From: Bacteroidetes bacterium GWF2_33_38
Lineage (GTDB): Bacteria; Bacteroidota; Bacteroidia; Bacteroidales; GWF2-33-38
NCBI GenBank assembly: GCA_001769505.1
Contig: MEOF01000006.1
Span: forward strand, 80,144-144,143
Reading direction: 5' to 3'
Length of the DNA: 64,000 bases
Shown: positions 1 through 9,207 of the stretch, in pieces
Position numbering within the stretch: the first letter of the stretch is position 1
How the letters are laid out: each line of letters starts with the position of its first letter
Notes under the pieces: generated by a model
Seen by the model: the letters and a program-made list of their open reading frames with translations, nothing else
Databases searched by the model: none
Told to the model about the DNA's origin: nothing
Position numbers and translations under genes: made by a program

Positions 1-765
1 ATCAATGTTTGTGTTCCATAATTGAATGTTGCTGTAATCGGCTTTTTGCATTTGTTGTGCCATTTTGTACATCATTCCAGATGTTTCGCGAATTACATTT
101 GGCTTTTCGCAAACGGTTACTGATTTATACCCGTATTTTTTAGCATGTTCGAAAGCTGCTCTCAAAATTCTTTCGGTATATTTTTTTGTAAAAATACGTG
201 TCGAAATAGAAATATCTTCTTTTGGACACCAACCAAAGTTTTTCTTGAATTTTGGGTGGGTCATCATTGCATCGTAAACTTGTGCTGGAGGATTGCTCCA
301 CTCAACACCACCGTACAAACCCTCTGTATTTTGACGGAAAATAACCACGTCAACCTTTGGTTCTTCGATTTCGTTTCCTTTGCCTCTTCTGATAAAATTT
401 AATGGATTTCCGGTGTAAGAACAGCATGGACGCATACAAATATCCAATCCGAAATGTTGACGTAAACCAACGATTGGACTAGCATAAACTAGATTTTTTT
501 CTTTCAATTCGGGAGCTAACTCGTTGAATGCATCGTCTTTAGGTTTTGATGTAATTGCTCCAAACAACGCAATTTTATGTTTTTCCAATAAATCTATTGT
601 ACGTTGAGGAAGTGGATTTCCTTCTTTGCACCAAAATTCCCATCCTATATCTCCTTCAACATAATCAGCTTCAAATCCGGCTGCAGTTAATACTTTTAAT
701 GTTTCTTCTAACACTACTCTACCGATACCATCTCCTGGCATGGTTACAATTGTTCGTTTTGCCAT
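1..765 (-). CDS. Isocitrate/isopropylmalate dehydrogenase family protein (3' part outside window)
   Basis: The first 255 codons are present; the rest lies beyond the left edge. The reading begins MAKRTIVTMPGDGIG, the N-terminal nucleotide-binding signature of the beta-decarboxylating dehydrogenase family, followed by LRQHFGLDICMRPC and FRQNTEGLYGG, which match the substrate-binding and REN-TEG type segments of that family. The enzyme oxidatively decarboxylates a 2-hydroxy-3-carboxylic acid with NAD(P). Close Bacteroidota relatives with this N-terminus are usually taken as NAD-type isocitrate dehydrogenases of the citric acid cycle, but isopropylmalate or homoisocitrate cannot be excluded from the part seen. 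The start follows a promoter-like element by about 40 nt. The family is certain; the substrate is inference. Confidence 0.85.
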   Translation of the reverse strand, partial: MAKRTIVTMPGDGIGRVVLEETLKVLTAAGFEADYVEGDIGWEFWCKEGNPLPQRTIDLLEKHKIALFGAITSKPKDDAFNELAPELKEKNLVYASPIVGLRQHFGLDICMRPCCSYTGNPLNFIRRGKGNEIEEPKVDVVIFRQNTEGLYGGVEWSNPPAQVYDAMMTHPKFKKNFGWCPKEDISISTRIFTKKYTERILRAAFEHAKKYGYKSVTVCEKPNVIRETSGMMYKMAQQMQKADYSNIQLWNTNID

Positions 766-807
766 AATTTTAATTTTAAATTTTGTCCTTGTTAAATTTA
801 ATTATCA

Positions 808-836
808 CAAATTTATACTCATTTTCATTATTTCAA
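808..836 (-). promoter_or_regulatory. Candidate promoter for the isocitrate-dehydrogenase-like gene
   Basis: On the minus strand a -7 box TAAATTTG (815 to 808) fits the Bacteroidota consensus TAnnTTTG, with TTG 18 nt upstream (836 to 834). The expected start of transcription gives a leader of about 40 nt. Confidence 0.4.
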
Positions 837-891
837 TCTTTTTTTTAATAATTTTAAGACATAAAAAATTCAATAAATTTAAAACACAAAT

Positions 892-2349
892 ATGAATACT
901 TTTAAAAGTTTGAATCCCGAGATTGTATGGACATATTTTGAGCAAATATGCCAAGTTCCACGTCCATCAAAAAAAGAAGAAAAAATAATAAAATTTCTTC
1001 AAGATTTTGGAAAAAAACATAATCTCGAAACGAAGGTTGATAAAGCGGGAAATGTTTTGATTAAAAAAAATGCAAGTAAAGGCAACGAAAAAATGAAAAC
1101 AGTATTGTTGCAAAGTCATATGGATATGGTTTGCGAAAAGAATAACGATACGGTTTTCGATTTTGATAATGATTCAATCATTCCTTTTGTTTCGGGCGAA
1201 TGGGTAAAGGCAAAAGGAACTACGCTTGGAGCTGATGACGGAATTGGAATGGCAGCTCAAATGGCAATACTAGCATCAAACGACATTGAACATGGTGCAA
1301 TAGAATGTTTATTCACGGTTGACGAAGAAACCGGATTAACGGGAGCTTTTGCGTTGGAAGAAGGATTTTTAAATTCAGATATTTTGTTAAATCTAGATTC
1401 AGAAGACGAAGGTCAGATTTTTATTGGTTGTGCAGGTGGAGTTGATACAGTTGCTACTTTCGACGATGAATCAGAATCGGTACCATCGAATCATATCGCA
1501 TACCGAATTGATGTAAAAGGTTTGCAAGGAGGGCATTCGGGCGACGAAATACATAAAGGATTAGGAAATTCGAACAAAATTTTAAACCGTTTTTTATGGG
1601 AAAATGAAGACCATTTTGAATTGAGACTTTCTGTTTTCGATGGTGGTAATTTGCGTAATGCGATTCCCCGCGAGGCTTATGCAATTGTAACCGTTAACGA
1701 AAAGTTAAAGAACGAATTTATTGCAGAGTTCAAAAAATATTCATTAAGCATTAAAGATGAATTTTCGGTTACCGAACCTAAAATGGAGTTAACCATTAAC
1801 GAAACTTCCTTACCTAAAAATGTAATTGATGAAAATACTCAGTTCAATTTGTTTAATTCTTTGTATGCTTGTCCTCACGGAGTTTATGCATGGAGTGCTA
1901 AAATGCCGGGTTTGGTTGAAACATCAACCAATTTAGCTTCGGTCAAGTTTAAAAATAATAAAATTGAAGTTACGACAAGCCAACGAAGTTCGGTAAATTC
2001 AGCAAAAGAAGACATTGCAAATATGGTAGAAAGCGTTTTTACACTTGCAGGGGCAGATGTAAAACATGGTGAAGGATATCCGGGCTGGGCTCCAAACCCA
2101 GATTCTGAAATCCTGAAAATTTCGGTTGCTTCGTACAAAAAACTATTTGGGAACGAGCCGGAAGTCAGAGCTATTCATGCGGGCCTAGAGTGTGGTTTGT
2201 TTTTAGAAAAGTATCCAAAACTTGATATGATTTCTTTCGGTCCTACAATTAAAGGAGCTCACTCTCCTGAGGAGCGGATTAATATAAAAACTGTTGAAAT
2301 GTGGTGGGCACATTTGCTCGATATTTTAAAATTAATTCCTAAAAAATAA
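892..2349 (+). CDS. pepD: Aminoacyl-histidine dipeptidase (PepD, M20C)
   Basis: A cytosolic zinc dipeptidase that cleaves Xaa-His and other dipeptides. The 485-residue length is normal for PepD. The M20 metal centre is visible: SHMD (H76, D78), the bridging aspartate in ADDGIG (near D116), the catalytic glutamate pair DEETG (E145/E146), and the C-terminal metal histidine in GPTIKGAHSPEE. GGHSGDEIHKG marks the lid/dimerisation domain insert. There is no signal peptide. It is transcribed alone, divergently from the dehydrogenase gene, and ends at a strong hairpin terminator. The ATG has no Shine-Dalgarno sequence, as is usual in this phylum. Function is confident from the full motif set. Confidence 0.95.
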   Translation: MNTFKSLNPEIVWTYFEQICQVPRPSKKEEKIIKFLQDFGKKHNLETKVDKAGNVLIKKNASKGNEKMKTVLLQSHMDMVCEKNNDTVFDFDNDSIIPFVSGEWVKAKGTTLGADDGIGMAAQMAILASNDIEHGAIECLFTVDEETGLTGAFALEEGFLNSDILLNLDSEDEGQIFIGCAGGVDTVATFDDESESVPSNHIAYRIDVKGLQGGHSGDEIHKGLGNSNKILNRFLWENEDHFELRLSVFDGGNLRNAIPREAYAIVTVNEKLKNEFIAEFKKYSLSIKDEFSVTEPKMELTINETSLPKNVIDENTQFNLFNSLYACPHGVYAWSAKMPGLVETSTNLASVKFKNNKIEVTTSQRSSVNSAKEDIANMVESVFTLAGADVKHGEGYPGWAPNPDSEILKISVASYKKLFGNEPEVRAIHAGLECGLFLEKYPKLDMISFGPTIKGAHSPEERINIKTVEMWWAHLLDILKLIPKK

Positions 2350-2367
2350 AATTAACATCTTTATTGG

Positions 2368-2401
2368 AAAGCCTTGCAGATTTTTTTTGCAAGGCTTTTT
2401 T
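2368..2401 (+). terminator. Rho-independent terminator after pepD
   Basis: An 11-bp perfect stem (arms 2368-2378 and 2388-2398, core GCCTTGC) with a T-rich loop is followed by a run of T. It lies 18 nt after the pepD stop. Confidence 0.85.
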
Positions 2402-2520
2402 ATTTACAAAAAATAAAGACTTACTTTTTTTTAGAAAAATTTTCATATTGATTTATGGAAAAAATAAACTCTTGTATCATATGTGTGAAAAAGAAATTAT
2501 TAATCTAAAATTAAACTATT

Positions 2521-4452
2521 ATGAAAACACTAATTTTTTTATTTGCAATGATGACAGGAACCTATTTTTCTGTAAACATCGACAATTTGAGTTTAACCAG
2601 TACAGAAACTGGAATATTAAAAGGGAAAATAACTGACAAATTTTCGGGAACTGGAATTTCAGGAGTTGACATTTCGGTATTTGCGAATTCTAAAAACATT
2701 GCTTCGTGTAAATCCGATTTGCAGGGTAAGTTTACAATCAACAATCTCCCAAAAGGAACTTATGTAATTATGATTTCGCATACCAATTACAAAAAAGATG
2801 AGCGAAAAATCGTAATTGAAACCGACAAAGTCTCGAGTTTAAATCTCAGCTTAGAACCAATTGCAAAAGAAAGAGAAATTTTAAAAAATGAAGACGAATC
2901 GAAAATAAGCTTATGTGAAACAAAGACTGTTTTATGTGATATCCCGAATGCCTCAGTTGCAAAAGAAAAATGCGGAAAAAGAGCCGATTACGATATGGCA
3001 GCAATGTCGATTGGTGGATATGCAGAAGATTTATATAGTGAACAGTTTAATACCGAGTCGTATGATGTGATTAATGAGAATAATTACAAAGAAGTTTTAA
3101 ACGATCCGCTATCAACATTTTCGATTGATGTAGATAGAGCATCGTATTCAAATGTCCGACGTTTTGTAAACCAAAGCACTCTACCTCATAAAGATGTGGT
3201 AAGAATTGAGGAAATGATAAATTATTTCGATTATAATTATCCACAACCTAAAAATGGCGACCCCTTTTCGGTTAATTTAGAGATGAACAATTGTCCGTGG
3301 AACGAAGATCACAAATTAGTTTTGGTAGGCTTGCAAGGTGAAAATATTAAGAGCGAGAAAATACCTGCAAATAATTTAGTTTTTTTAATTGATGTCTCAG
3401 GTTCAATGGCTGATGCAAATAAGCTCCCATTGTTGAAAAATGCTTTTAAAATTTTGGTAGATAAACTTCGTCCTCAAGATAGGGTTGCTATTGTGGTATA
3501 TGCGGGAGCTGCTGGTTTAGTTTTGGAACCAACATCGGGAAACGAAAAAGCAAAAATACTTGAGGCTCTAGACAGACTTAACGCAGGTGGTTCAACTGCT
3601 GGCGGTGATGGAATTAAACTAGCTTACAAGGTTGCAAAAGAGAGTTTTATTGCTGAAGGAAATAACAGAGTGATTTTGGCAACCGATGGCGATTTTAATA
3701 TTGGTGCTAGTAGCGATGCCGAAATGGTAAGTTTAATCGAAGAAAAAAGAAACGATGGCGTTTTTCTAACCGTTTTGGGTTTTGGAATGGGAAATTATAA
3801 AGATTCAAAAATGGAACAAATTTCAAATGCTGGAAATGGAAACTATTCGTACATCGATAATATTATGGAGGCAAATAAAATTTTTGGAAAAGAACTTTGG
3901 GGAACGCTTTATACCATTGCCAAAGATGTGAAAATTCAAATTGAGTTTAATCCTAATCAAGTAAAAGCATATAGATTAATAGGTTATGAAAACAGAATGT
4001 TAAATAAGGAGGATTTCAATAATGATAAAAAAGATGCTGGAGAAATAGGCAGTGGACACACTGTTACAGCTCTATATGAAGTGATTTTAGCTAATTCAAA
4101 AGAACAAGTCAATAAGGTTGACCCACTCGAATATCAAACCAATAATGTGGTAAATAGCGATAATTTAATGACTGTTAAATTGCGTTACAAGAAACCGAAT
4201 GAGGACGAAAGTATTCTGATTGTTAAACGAGTTTCAAAAGAAGATTTAGAAGTAGGCGAGGGAAGTGGAAATTTTAATTTTGCAGCATCGGTTGCTGAGT
4301 TTGGGATGTTGCTTCGCGATTCTGAACACAAAGCAAATGCTTCGTTCGGGCAAGTGTTAGCTTTGGCAAAGCAGTCGAAAGGGAATGATGAAAATGGTTA
4401 TAGATCAGAGTTTATTAAACTTGTCGAAACAGCGAGTTTATTATCAAGATAG
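2521..4452 (+). CDS. von Willebrand factor A domain protein with N-terminal carboxypeptidase-regulatory-like domain (YfbK type)
   Basis: A secreted or envelope protein of 643 residues. A signal-peptide-like hydrophobic N-terminus is followed by a carboxypeptidase-regulatory-like beta-sandwich (about 32-112, GILKGKITD to LNLSLEP), a linker, the vWF_A N-terminal region typical of YfbK proteins (about 190-285, DPLSTFSIDVDRASYSN), a vWA domain with a complete MIDAS (DVSGSM at 291-296, the threonine in GGSTAGGDG, the aspartate in ATDGDFN), and a DUF3520-type C-terminus. MIDAS domains bind protein ligands through a metal ion; the ligand here is unknown. The gene is alone between two terminators. 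The domain calls are confident; the biological role is not known for the family. Confidence 0.88.
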   Translation: MKTLIFLFAMMTGTYFSVNIDNLSLTSTETGILKGKITDKFSGTGISGVDISVFANSKNIASCKSDLQGKFTINNLPKGTYVIMISHTNYKKDERKIVIETDKVSSLNLSLEPIAKEREILKNEDESKISLCETKTVLCDIPNASVAKEKCGKRADYDMAAMSIGGYAEDLYSEQFNTESYDVINENNYKEVLNDPLSTFSIDVDRASYSNVRRFVNQSTLPHKDVVRIEEMINYFDYNYPQPKNGDPFSVNLEMNNCPWNEDHKLVLVGLQGENIKSEKIPANNLVFLIDVSGSMADANKLPLLKNAFKILVDKLRPQDRVAIVVYAGAAGLVLEPTSGNEKAKILEALDRLNAGGSTAGGDGIKLAYKVAKESFIAEGNNRVILATDGDFNIGASSDAEMVSLIEEKRNDGVFLTVLGFGMGNYKDSKMEQISNAGNGNYSYIDNIMEANKIFGKELWGTLYTIAKDVKIQIEFNPNQVKAYRLIGYENRMLNKEDFNNDKKDAGEIGSGHTVTALYEVILANSKEQVNKVDPLEYQTNNVVNSDNLMTVKLRYKKPNEDESILIVKRVSKEDLEVGEGSGNFNFAASVAEFGMLLRDSEHKANASFGQVLALAKQSKGNDENGYRSEFIKLVETASLLSR

Positions 4453-4465
4453 GAATATTATAAAC

Positions 4466-4496
4466 AAAAAAAACAGGCTTTAAGCCTGTTTTTTTT
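4466..4496. terminator. Bidirectional terminator between convergent genes
   Basis: A compact hairpin (arm core ACAGGCTT / AAGCCTGT) is flanked by A on the left and T on the right, so it can end both the vWA gene on the plus strand and the RRM gene on the minus strand. Confidence 0.85.
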
Positions 4497-4546
4497 AATA
4501 TCGTTCGGTTTTAATATTTTTTCAAATAACAAAACAAAAAGATTTT

Positions 4547-4849
4547 TTAGTCACGACGTCTGTTAAAACTTCTTCTGTCGCCACGGTCTGGTCTTTCCGA
4601 TCTTTCTTGTTTTTCTTGAGCAACGCTAACTTTAATGTTTCTTCCACCTATGTCAGCACCGTTAAGGTTCTCGATAGCAACATTAGCTTCTGATGCATTT
4701 GCCATTTCAACAAAACCAAAGCCTTTGCTTCTTCCTGAGAATTTGTCAGTGATGATTCTAACTGAAGTTACTTCACCATACTCTTCAAAAATTTCTTTTA
4801 ATTCATCTTCAACTAAGTTAAAGTTAAGATTTCCAATGTAAATGTTCAT
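4547..4849 (-). CDS. RRM-domain RNA-binding protein
   Basis: A 100-residue single-RRM protein. RNP2 is IYIGNL (3-8) and RNP1 is KGFGFVEM (42-49), with the aromatic residues that stack on RNA bases intact. The last 25 residues are rich in Arg, Asp and Gly (RSERPDRGDRRS), a flexible charged tail common in bacterial RRM proteins. Such proteins are abundant in Bacteroidota and bind single-stranded RNA; in Bacteroides some act in post-transcriptional control, but the targets of this one are unknown. It is transcribed alone from one of the best promoters in the window, so high expression is expected (inference). Confidence 0.92.
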   Translation of the reverse strand: MNIYIGNLNFNLVEDELKEIFEEYGEVTSVRIITDKFSGRSKGFGFVEMANASEANVAIENLNGADIGGRNIKVSVAQEKQERSERPDRGDRRSFNRRRD

Positions 4850-4884
4850 AAATTATAAATAAAATTAAAAAATAATTAACGCAT

Positions 4885-4915
4885 CAAATGTACATTTTTT
4901 TACATAATAAACAAA
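4885..4915 (-). promoter_or_regulatory. Strong promoter of the RRM gene
   Basis: On the minus strand TTTG (4915-4912), a 19-nt spacer and TACATTTG (4892-4885) match the Bacteroidota -33/-7 consensus exactly. The predicted leader is about 32 nt. Confidence 0.75.
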
Positions 4916-4990
4916 CATTTTATTTAAAATTGAGTATTAAAAAGGAAGAAAAGTGAAACATAGATTAAATGCAAAGAGTATAATAAAGTA

Positions 4991-5605
4991 CTATTTGATT
5001 TTTTCATACGTTCTATATCCTACATGGTTTATTTCAAAACCGCTTTCATTTTTATATGTATTATCTGTTTTAATAACAAGTTTATTATTCCTCAATTCAT
5101 CTACATATAATAAACTACCGTTATTAAGTTCCCCAGTATAAAAATTTGAATACTTCTCATTTATTTTGTCAATCTCAAATTTTTTTCCAAATAGAATTAT
5201 TGCTTCTTTCTTTTTTACTTCCAATTCATTTGATTTTGTTGACCACATCCAGCCACCTTCTATTGTATATAGAGTATCCTCGATTTCTTCACTAAGATTG
5301 TACAAACCGTCATCTTCAAATACAATGCTTAAATTATATTTCGTTTGGTACGTTTCAACATCGTTTGACCATGATGACGTGTACTTTTCTGTAATGTAAG
5401 AGTTACTGTAACTATATTCAATGTATAAATGGTCTCCTAAATATGTAATATCTCTATTTTCAGAGACTTCAACAAGTTCCCATTCACCTTTTAGTCTAGA
5501 GGTTCTTGAAATTAAAGAAATAAAAGGATCATTTTCGCCCTTTTTGCAATCAACTAACAATAGTATTACGATACTTGCTGTTATGATGAGATAAATTCTT
5601 TTCAT
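4991..5605 (-). CDS. Lipocalin-like lipoprotein, function unknown
   Basis: A 204-residue protein with an SPII signal (hydrophobic helix then LLVDC, lipidated Cys at about 20). After the signal, LKGEWELVEV resembles the start of lipocalin-like beta-barrel domains common in Bacteroidota lipoproteins, and the rest is rich in alternating Tyr/Ser/Glu beta strands. No catalytic motif is visible. The ATG was chosen over an in-frame GTG one codon upstream. A promoter-like element sits just upstream, so it is probably transcribed alone. The lipoprotein status is confident; the fold assignment is tentative and no function is claimed. Confidence 0.75.
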   Translation of the reverse strand: MKRIYLIITASIVILLLVDCKKGENDPFISLISRTSRLKGEWELVEVSENRDITYLGDHLYIEYSYSNSYITEKYTSSWSNDVETYQTKYNLSIVFEDDGLYNLSEEIEDTLYTIEGGWMWSTKSNELEVKKKEAIILFGKKFEIDKINEKYSNFYTGELNNGSLLYVDELRNNKLVIKTDNTYKNESGFEINHVGYRTYEKIK

Positions 5606-5624
5606 CACGAATTATTTTAGAACA

Positions 5625-5655
5625 CAATGTTATAGAAATATATAACATATGCAAA
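5625..5655 (-). promoter_or_regulatory. Candidate promoter of the lipocalin-like lipoprotein gene
   Basis: On the minus strand TTTG (5655-5652), a 19-nt spacer and TAACATTG (5632-5625), one mismatch from TAnnTTTG. The leader would be about 16 nt. Confidence 0.5.
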
Positions 5656-5713
5656 ACAAAGTTGAATATTTTTAAGTTTTTTTTGATGAGAAGTCGTGAA
5701 AGTAGAAATTTTG

Positions 5714-7699
5714 CTAATCCACACGTTTCAAAACCAAAGCACTTCTACTTGGTAAATACAATTTTAACCAATCTTTTTTCATTGCTTTTACAGTAAAAAT
5801 TTCACGGTAATCGTCGTTTCTATCAAAACCTGCAAATTGAATTGCATCGCTGTCGAGAACAATTTTATATTTTCCGGCATCAATTTCAAAACCATAATCA
5901 GTAAACGATTTGTCGGGATTAAAATTGAAAGCAAAAACTAAATTTCCTCGTTTGAAAACCAAAATTTGGTCGTTATTGTTTTGGTCAATTGCAAAAGGTT
6001 CGAATTTCAACACATCTTCACGTTTAATTAATTGAACCATAGCTAAATCAAAATTATTCAAATATTGATATTTTAATGATAAATCATCAACTAAATTCCA
6101 TTGACGGCGTGCGTGATGATGGCTCCAATCGTTTCCTTCGCGAGGAAAATCAATCCATTCGGGATGTCCAAATTCATTTCCCATAAAATTCAAATATCCG
6201 CCACCACTTGTTGCCAAAGTTGAAAGTCGAATAAGTTTGTGAATTGCAATTCCGCGGTCAACTTTCAAATCGGAAGTATTTACGTTCATCGATGTGTACA
6301 TTTTATCTTCAAGCAAATTGAATATCAGCGTTTTATCGCCCATCATTGCTTGGTCGTGACACTCGGCATAATTTATAGTTTTTTCTTCTTTTCGTTTGTC
6401 GGTTAAATGATAAAACATATCGCCAACATGCCAATCTTCGTCTTTTTTCTCTTTCAAAATTTTCACCCACATATCGGCAACTCCCATCGACATTCGGAAA
6501 TCGAAACCCATTCCGCCATCGTCAATTTTTGAAGCCAAACCTGGCATTCCGCTCACATCTTCGGCAATCGTAATTGCATTTGGATTTACTTCGTGAATTA
6601 AAGCATTTGCCAATGTTAAATAGGTAATTGCATCGTTATCTTGAGTTCCATCGAAATAATCGTTGTAATTTAAAAAATCTTTATACAAACCGTGATGGTA
6701 GTACAACATACTCGTAATTCCATCGAAACGGAAACCATCGAAATGGAATTCGCTCAACCAATATTTGCAGTTCGAAAGCAAGAAATGTAGAACTTCATTT
6801 TTTCCATAATTGAAAATTTTAGAATCCCACAAAGAGTGATTTCCTCTATCACCTCCGTGAAAATATTGATATTCAGTTCCATCCATCAAACCCAAACCTT
6901 CGTTTACGTTTTTAACAGCGTGAGAATGAACCAAATCTAAAATTACTGTAATTCCCAAACCGTGAGCTGTGTCAATTAATTCTTTCAACTCATCTTGATT
7001 TCCAAAACGTGACGATGGTGCGAAAAAACTCGAAACTTGATAACCAAACGAACCATAATATGGATGTTCTTGAATTCCCATAATTTGGATGCAATTGTAG
7101 CCAAGTTTTGCTATTCGGGGCAACACATTTATGCGAAAATCAACATACGTATTTACGTGTCCGTGAATGCTCGACATTCCAATATGAGTTTCGTAAATTA
7201 GTGGATTATCGTTGCGTTTTGGAATTGGATTTTTCCACTGATATTCGCTTTCGGGAGCCCAAACTTGAGCTGTAAATAATTTTGTTTCAACGTTTTGAAC
7301 AACTCTTCGAGCATAAGCCGGAATGCGTTCACCTTCGCCATTTCCCCATCGTACAAAAAGTTTGTAATTTGTTAAATGTTGAAGTGTTTGCAATGGAATT
7401 TGAAGTTCGAAATTTCCAGAATCTCGGCGAGTAAAAATGTATTCAATTCGAGGTTTCCAATCAGAAAAATCGCCAATTAAAAACACTTCTGAAGCATTTG
7501 GCAACCATTCACGTAAAATCCAACTATCGTTTGTTTTGTGCAAACCATAATACAAATATCCGTTGGCATAATCGCCAAAATTCATGGTGGTAGCACAAAA
7601 TTCATTGTATTTATTTTTAAATAAATTATATCTACGTTCAATTTCACGTTGATAAGGAATTAATCCTTCATCGTTCTTGATTAAATTTAGTATTTCCAT
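5714..7699 (-). CDS. glgB: 1,4-alpha-glucan branching enzyme (GH13)
   Basis: Cytosolic enzyme that cuts alpha-1,4 chains and rejoins them as alpha-1,6 branches in glycogen. An N-terminal CBM48-like domain (about 55-150, WILREWLPNASEVFLIGDF) precedes the GH13 barrel. The four GH13 regions are present: DLVHSH (255-260), GFRFDG with nucleophile D326, the acid E380 in IAEDVS, and the HD pair in ECHDQ (448-449). At 661 residues, with motifs such as NFMGNEFGHPEW, it resembles the eukaryotic-like branching enzymes (GH13_8) widespread in Bacteroidota rather than the longer E. coli form. No glycogen synthase or other glg gene is in the window, so it appears to be transcribed alone. Confidence 0.93.
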   Translation of the reverse strand: MEILNLIKNDEGLIPYQREIERRYNLFKNKYNEFCATTMNFGDYANGYLYYGLHKTNDSWILREWLPNASEVFLIGDFSDWKPRIEYIFTRRDSGNFELQIPLQTLQHLTNYKLFVRWGNGEGERIPAYARRVVQNVETKLFTAQVWAPESEYQWKNPIPKRNDNPLIYETHIGMSSIHGHVNTYVDFRINVLPRIAKLGYNCIQIMGIQEHPYYGSFGYQVSSFFAPSSRFGNQDELKELIDTAHGLGITVILDLVHSHAVKNVNEGLGLMDGTEYQYFHGGDRGNHSLWDSKIFNYGKNEVLHFLLSNCKYWLSEFHFDGFRFDGITSMLYYHHGLYKDFLNYNDYFDGTQDNDAITYLTLANALIHEVNPNAITIAEDVSGMPGLASKIDDGGMGFDFRMSMGVADMWVKILKEKKDEDWHVGDMFYHLTDKRKEEKTINYAECHDQAMMGDKTLIFNLLEDKMYTSMNVNTSDLKVDRGIAIHKLIRLSTLATSGGGYLNFMGNEFGHPEWIDFPREGNDWSHHHARRQWNLVDDLSLKYQYLNNFDLAMVQLIKREDVLKFEPFAIDQNNNDQILVFKRGNLVFAFNFNPDKSFTDYGFEIDAGKYKIVLDSDAIQFAGFDRNDDYREIFTVKAMKKDWLKLYLPSRSALVLKRVD

Positions 7700-7882
7700 A
7701 ATTTAAATATAGACAATTAATCCGATTTAATTCACGATTTTGTTTGTATTTTGACAAGAAAAACAATGTTGGGGAAGTTATTTGTAATAAGAATGATAAG
7801 CATTTTAGAAGCCAAGAAAAAAATTAAGAATTTGGTCAATAGTAAAATGTTTGTTGTTGAGATTAATGCTAACGGTTGTCGC

Positions 7883-7916
7883 TAAAAAACGTCGCAACCA
7901 TGAGGGATTGCAACGT
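7883..7916 (-). terminator. Terminator after the 246-residue lipoprotein gene
   Basis: On the minus strand an 11-bp stem that includes two G-U pairs (ACGTTGCAATCC / GGTTGCGACGT, loop near CTCAT) is followed by six T. It lies about 45 nt after the lipoprotein stop codon. Confidence 0.7.
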
Positions 7917-7960
7917 CTTTTGAACTGTTATCTTTGCCTGTGCTTGATTTATCAATATGT

Positions 7961-8701
7961 TTAATATTCTTTATAGTTTGTTTCATCAAATCTATTATAT
8001 TCTAGAATCTTGACTTTATTACAATAATTAACAACCATATCAAAATTTGCAATTTTTTCAACTGGAGTAACAATTTTTTGCATTTCCCATGTGTCATATT
8101 GAATTGATAATAAATAAACATCTCTATATTTTGTCTTGCGAATTGTCAATAATGCTTTTTTTGATTGGGATTTTTGTTCAATGGTTCTTAATTCAATTTT
8201 TATTCTGTCTTTGCTGTTTTCAACAACTTTAGATAATGCATCTACGTCAGGCTCAACCGCATAAAAATTTAATGACTTATCTGCAATTTCAAACCTTGGG
8301 GTAATTCCATCACAACTATAATAGACCACAAATTTATTATTAAGTTTTTCAAGGGTAATCCATATTTTTGGAAAATTCTCTATATTCAAGGGTTTCAATT
8401 TATAATCTCTTGAAATTTCACTTAAATAATAGTTAACACCACTAGAATCAAAATCATTAGGTTTCCAATTAAGAATTTCCTGATAAAAAATGGAATTTCT
8501 TGTCGTATCAATAAAAAGTTGATGATTATTTAAGTCAAGATTTTTTGGATTATTTCTTTCTAAAATTGTATCAATAACTAATTCTTCTATAGTTCCATTA
8601 TTTGCAGATACAACTGAATCAGTCTGGGTTTTGATATTTTCAGTCATTGATGTCTGACATGAAACTAAAAGCATGGTTGTTAATTGTAATAATATTTTCA
8701 T
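7961..8701 (-). CDS. Hypothetical lipoprotein
   Basis: A 246-residue protein with a short SPII signal (LLVSC, lipidated Cys at 15) and then a Thr/Ser/Asn-rich linker of about 40 residues before a mixed alpha/beta region. I do not recognise a domain: no catalytic motif, no repeats, and no membrane segment beyond the signal. It is expected to be anchored in the outer membrane or its periplasmic face. It has its own terminator, is separated from glgB by about 260 nt and from the response-regulator gene by about 115 nt, and so is probably monocistronic. Confidence 0.7.
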   Translation of the reverse strand: MKILLQLTTMLLVSCQTSMTENIKTQTDSVVSANNGTIEELVIDTILERNNPKNLDLNNHQLFIDTTRNSIFYQEILNWKPNDFDSSGVNYYLSEISRDYKLKPLNIENFPKIWITLEKLNNKFVVYYSCDGITPRFEIADKSLNFYAVEPDVDALSKVVENSKDRIKIELRTIEQKSQSKKALLTIRKTKYRDVYLLSIQYDTWEMQKIVTPVEKIANFDMVVNYCNKVKILEYNRFDETNYKEY

Positions 8702-8818
8702 AACCTCTTTGGTTCTATTTTTCCTAACAATTGCATATACATAATGGGTATAATATACTTATTAATTGGGCTGTATATATGAACTTTTTGCTAAGCATTT
8801 TTTGTTGGGATAAACGAA

Positions 8819-9205
8819 CTACACCTCAACCTTTTTCATCAATAAACTCAATGTATTTTTGACTTTAATCAATGCAGTAACATTTTTTTCGATATACTCA
8901 TCGGCACCGTGTTTCATGCATTCTTCGTACATTTCTTCTTCTCTGTTTGACGAAAACATGATAACATACGCATCTAAATAAAGTTTTTTTATTTTTTTCA
9001 GAACTTCTATTCCGTTAATTCCGCCAAGGTTGTAATCAAGAATTACTACATCTGGTTTAATGTCGAGATGCTTGAGGCAAATCTCTCCATTAACAAAAAT
9101 GTGATAATTACTAAGGTTGAGTTTAAGGAGTTGGTATTTAATGAGCGAGATAAATATCGGCTCGTCTTCGACTATAAATATTGTTATTTCGTTGTTTTCA
9201 ACCAT
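8819..9205 (-). CDS. Single-domain response regulator (CheY-like receiver)
   Basis: A 128-residue stand-alone receiver. All conserved residues are present: the acidic pair E13/D14, phosphoacceptor D57 (VVILDYN), the switch Ser at about 85 (MFSSN) and K107 (YIEKN). There is no output domain, so it must act by protein contact or phosphotransfer. The start lies 2 nt after the stop of the GH92 mannosidase gene, so it is translationally coupled to a sugar-use operon; no histidine kinase is nearby. The receiver assignment is certain; the role is unknown. Confidence 0.93.
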   Translation of the reverse strand: MVENNEITIFIVEDEPIFISLIKYQLLKLNLSNYHIFVNGEICLKHLDIKPDVVILDYNLGGINGIEVLKKIKKLYLDAYVIMFSSNREEEMYEECMKHGADEYIEKNVTALIKVKNTLSLLMKKVEV

Positions 9206-9207
9206 AT

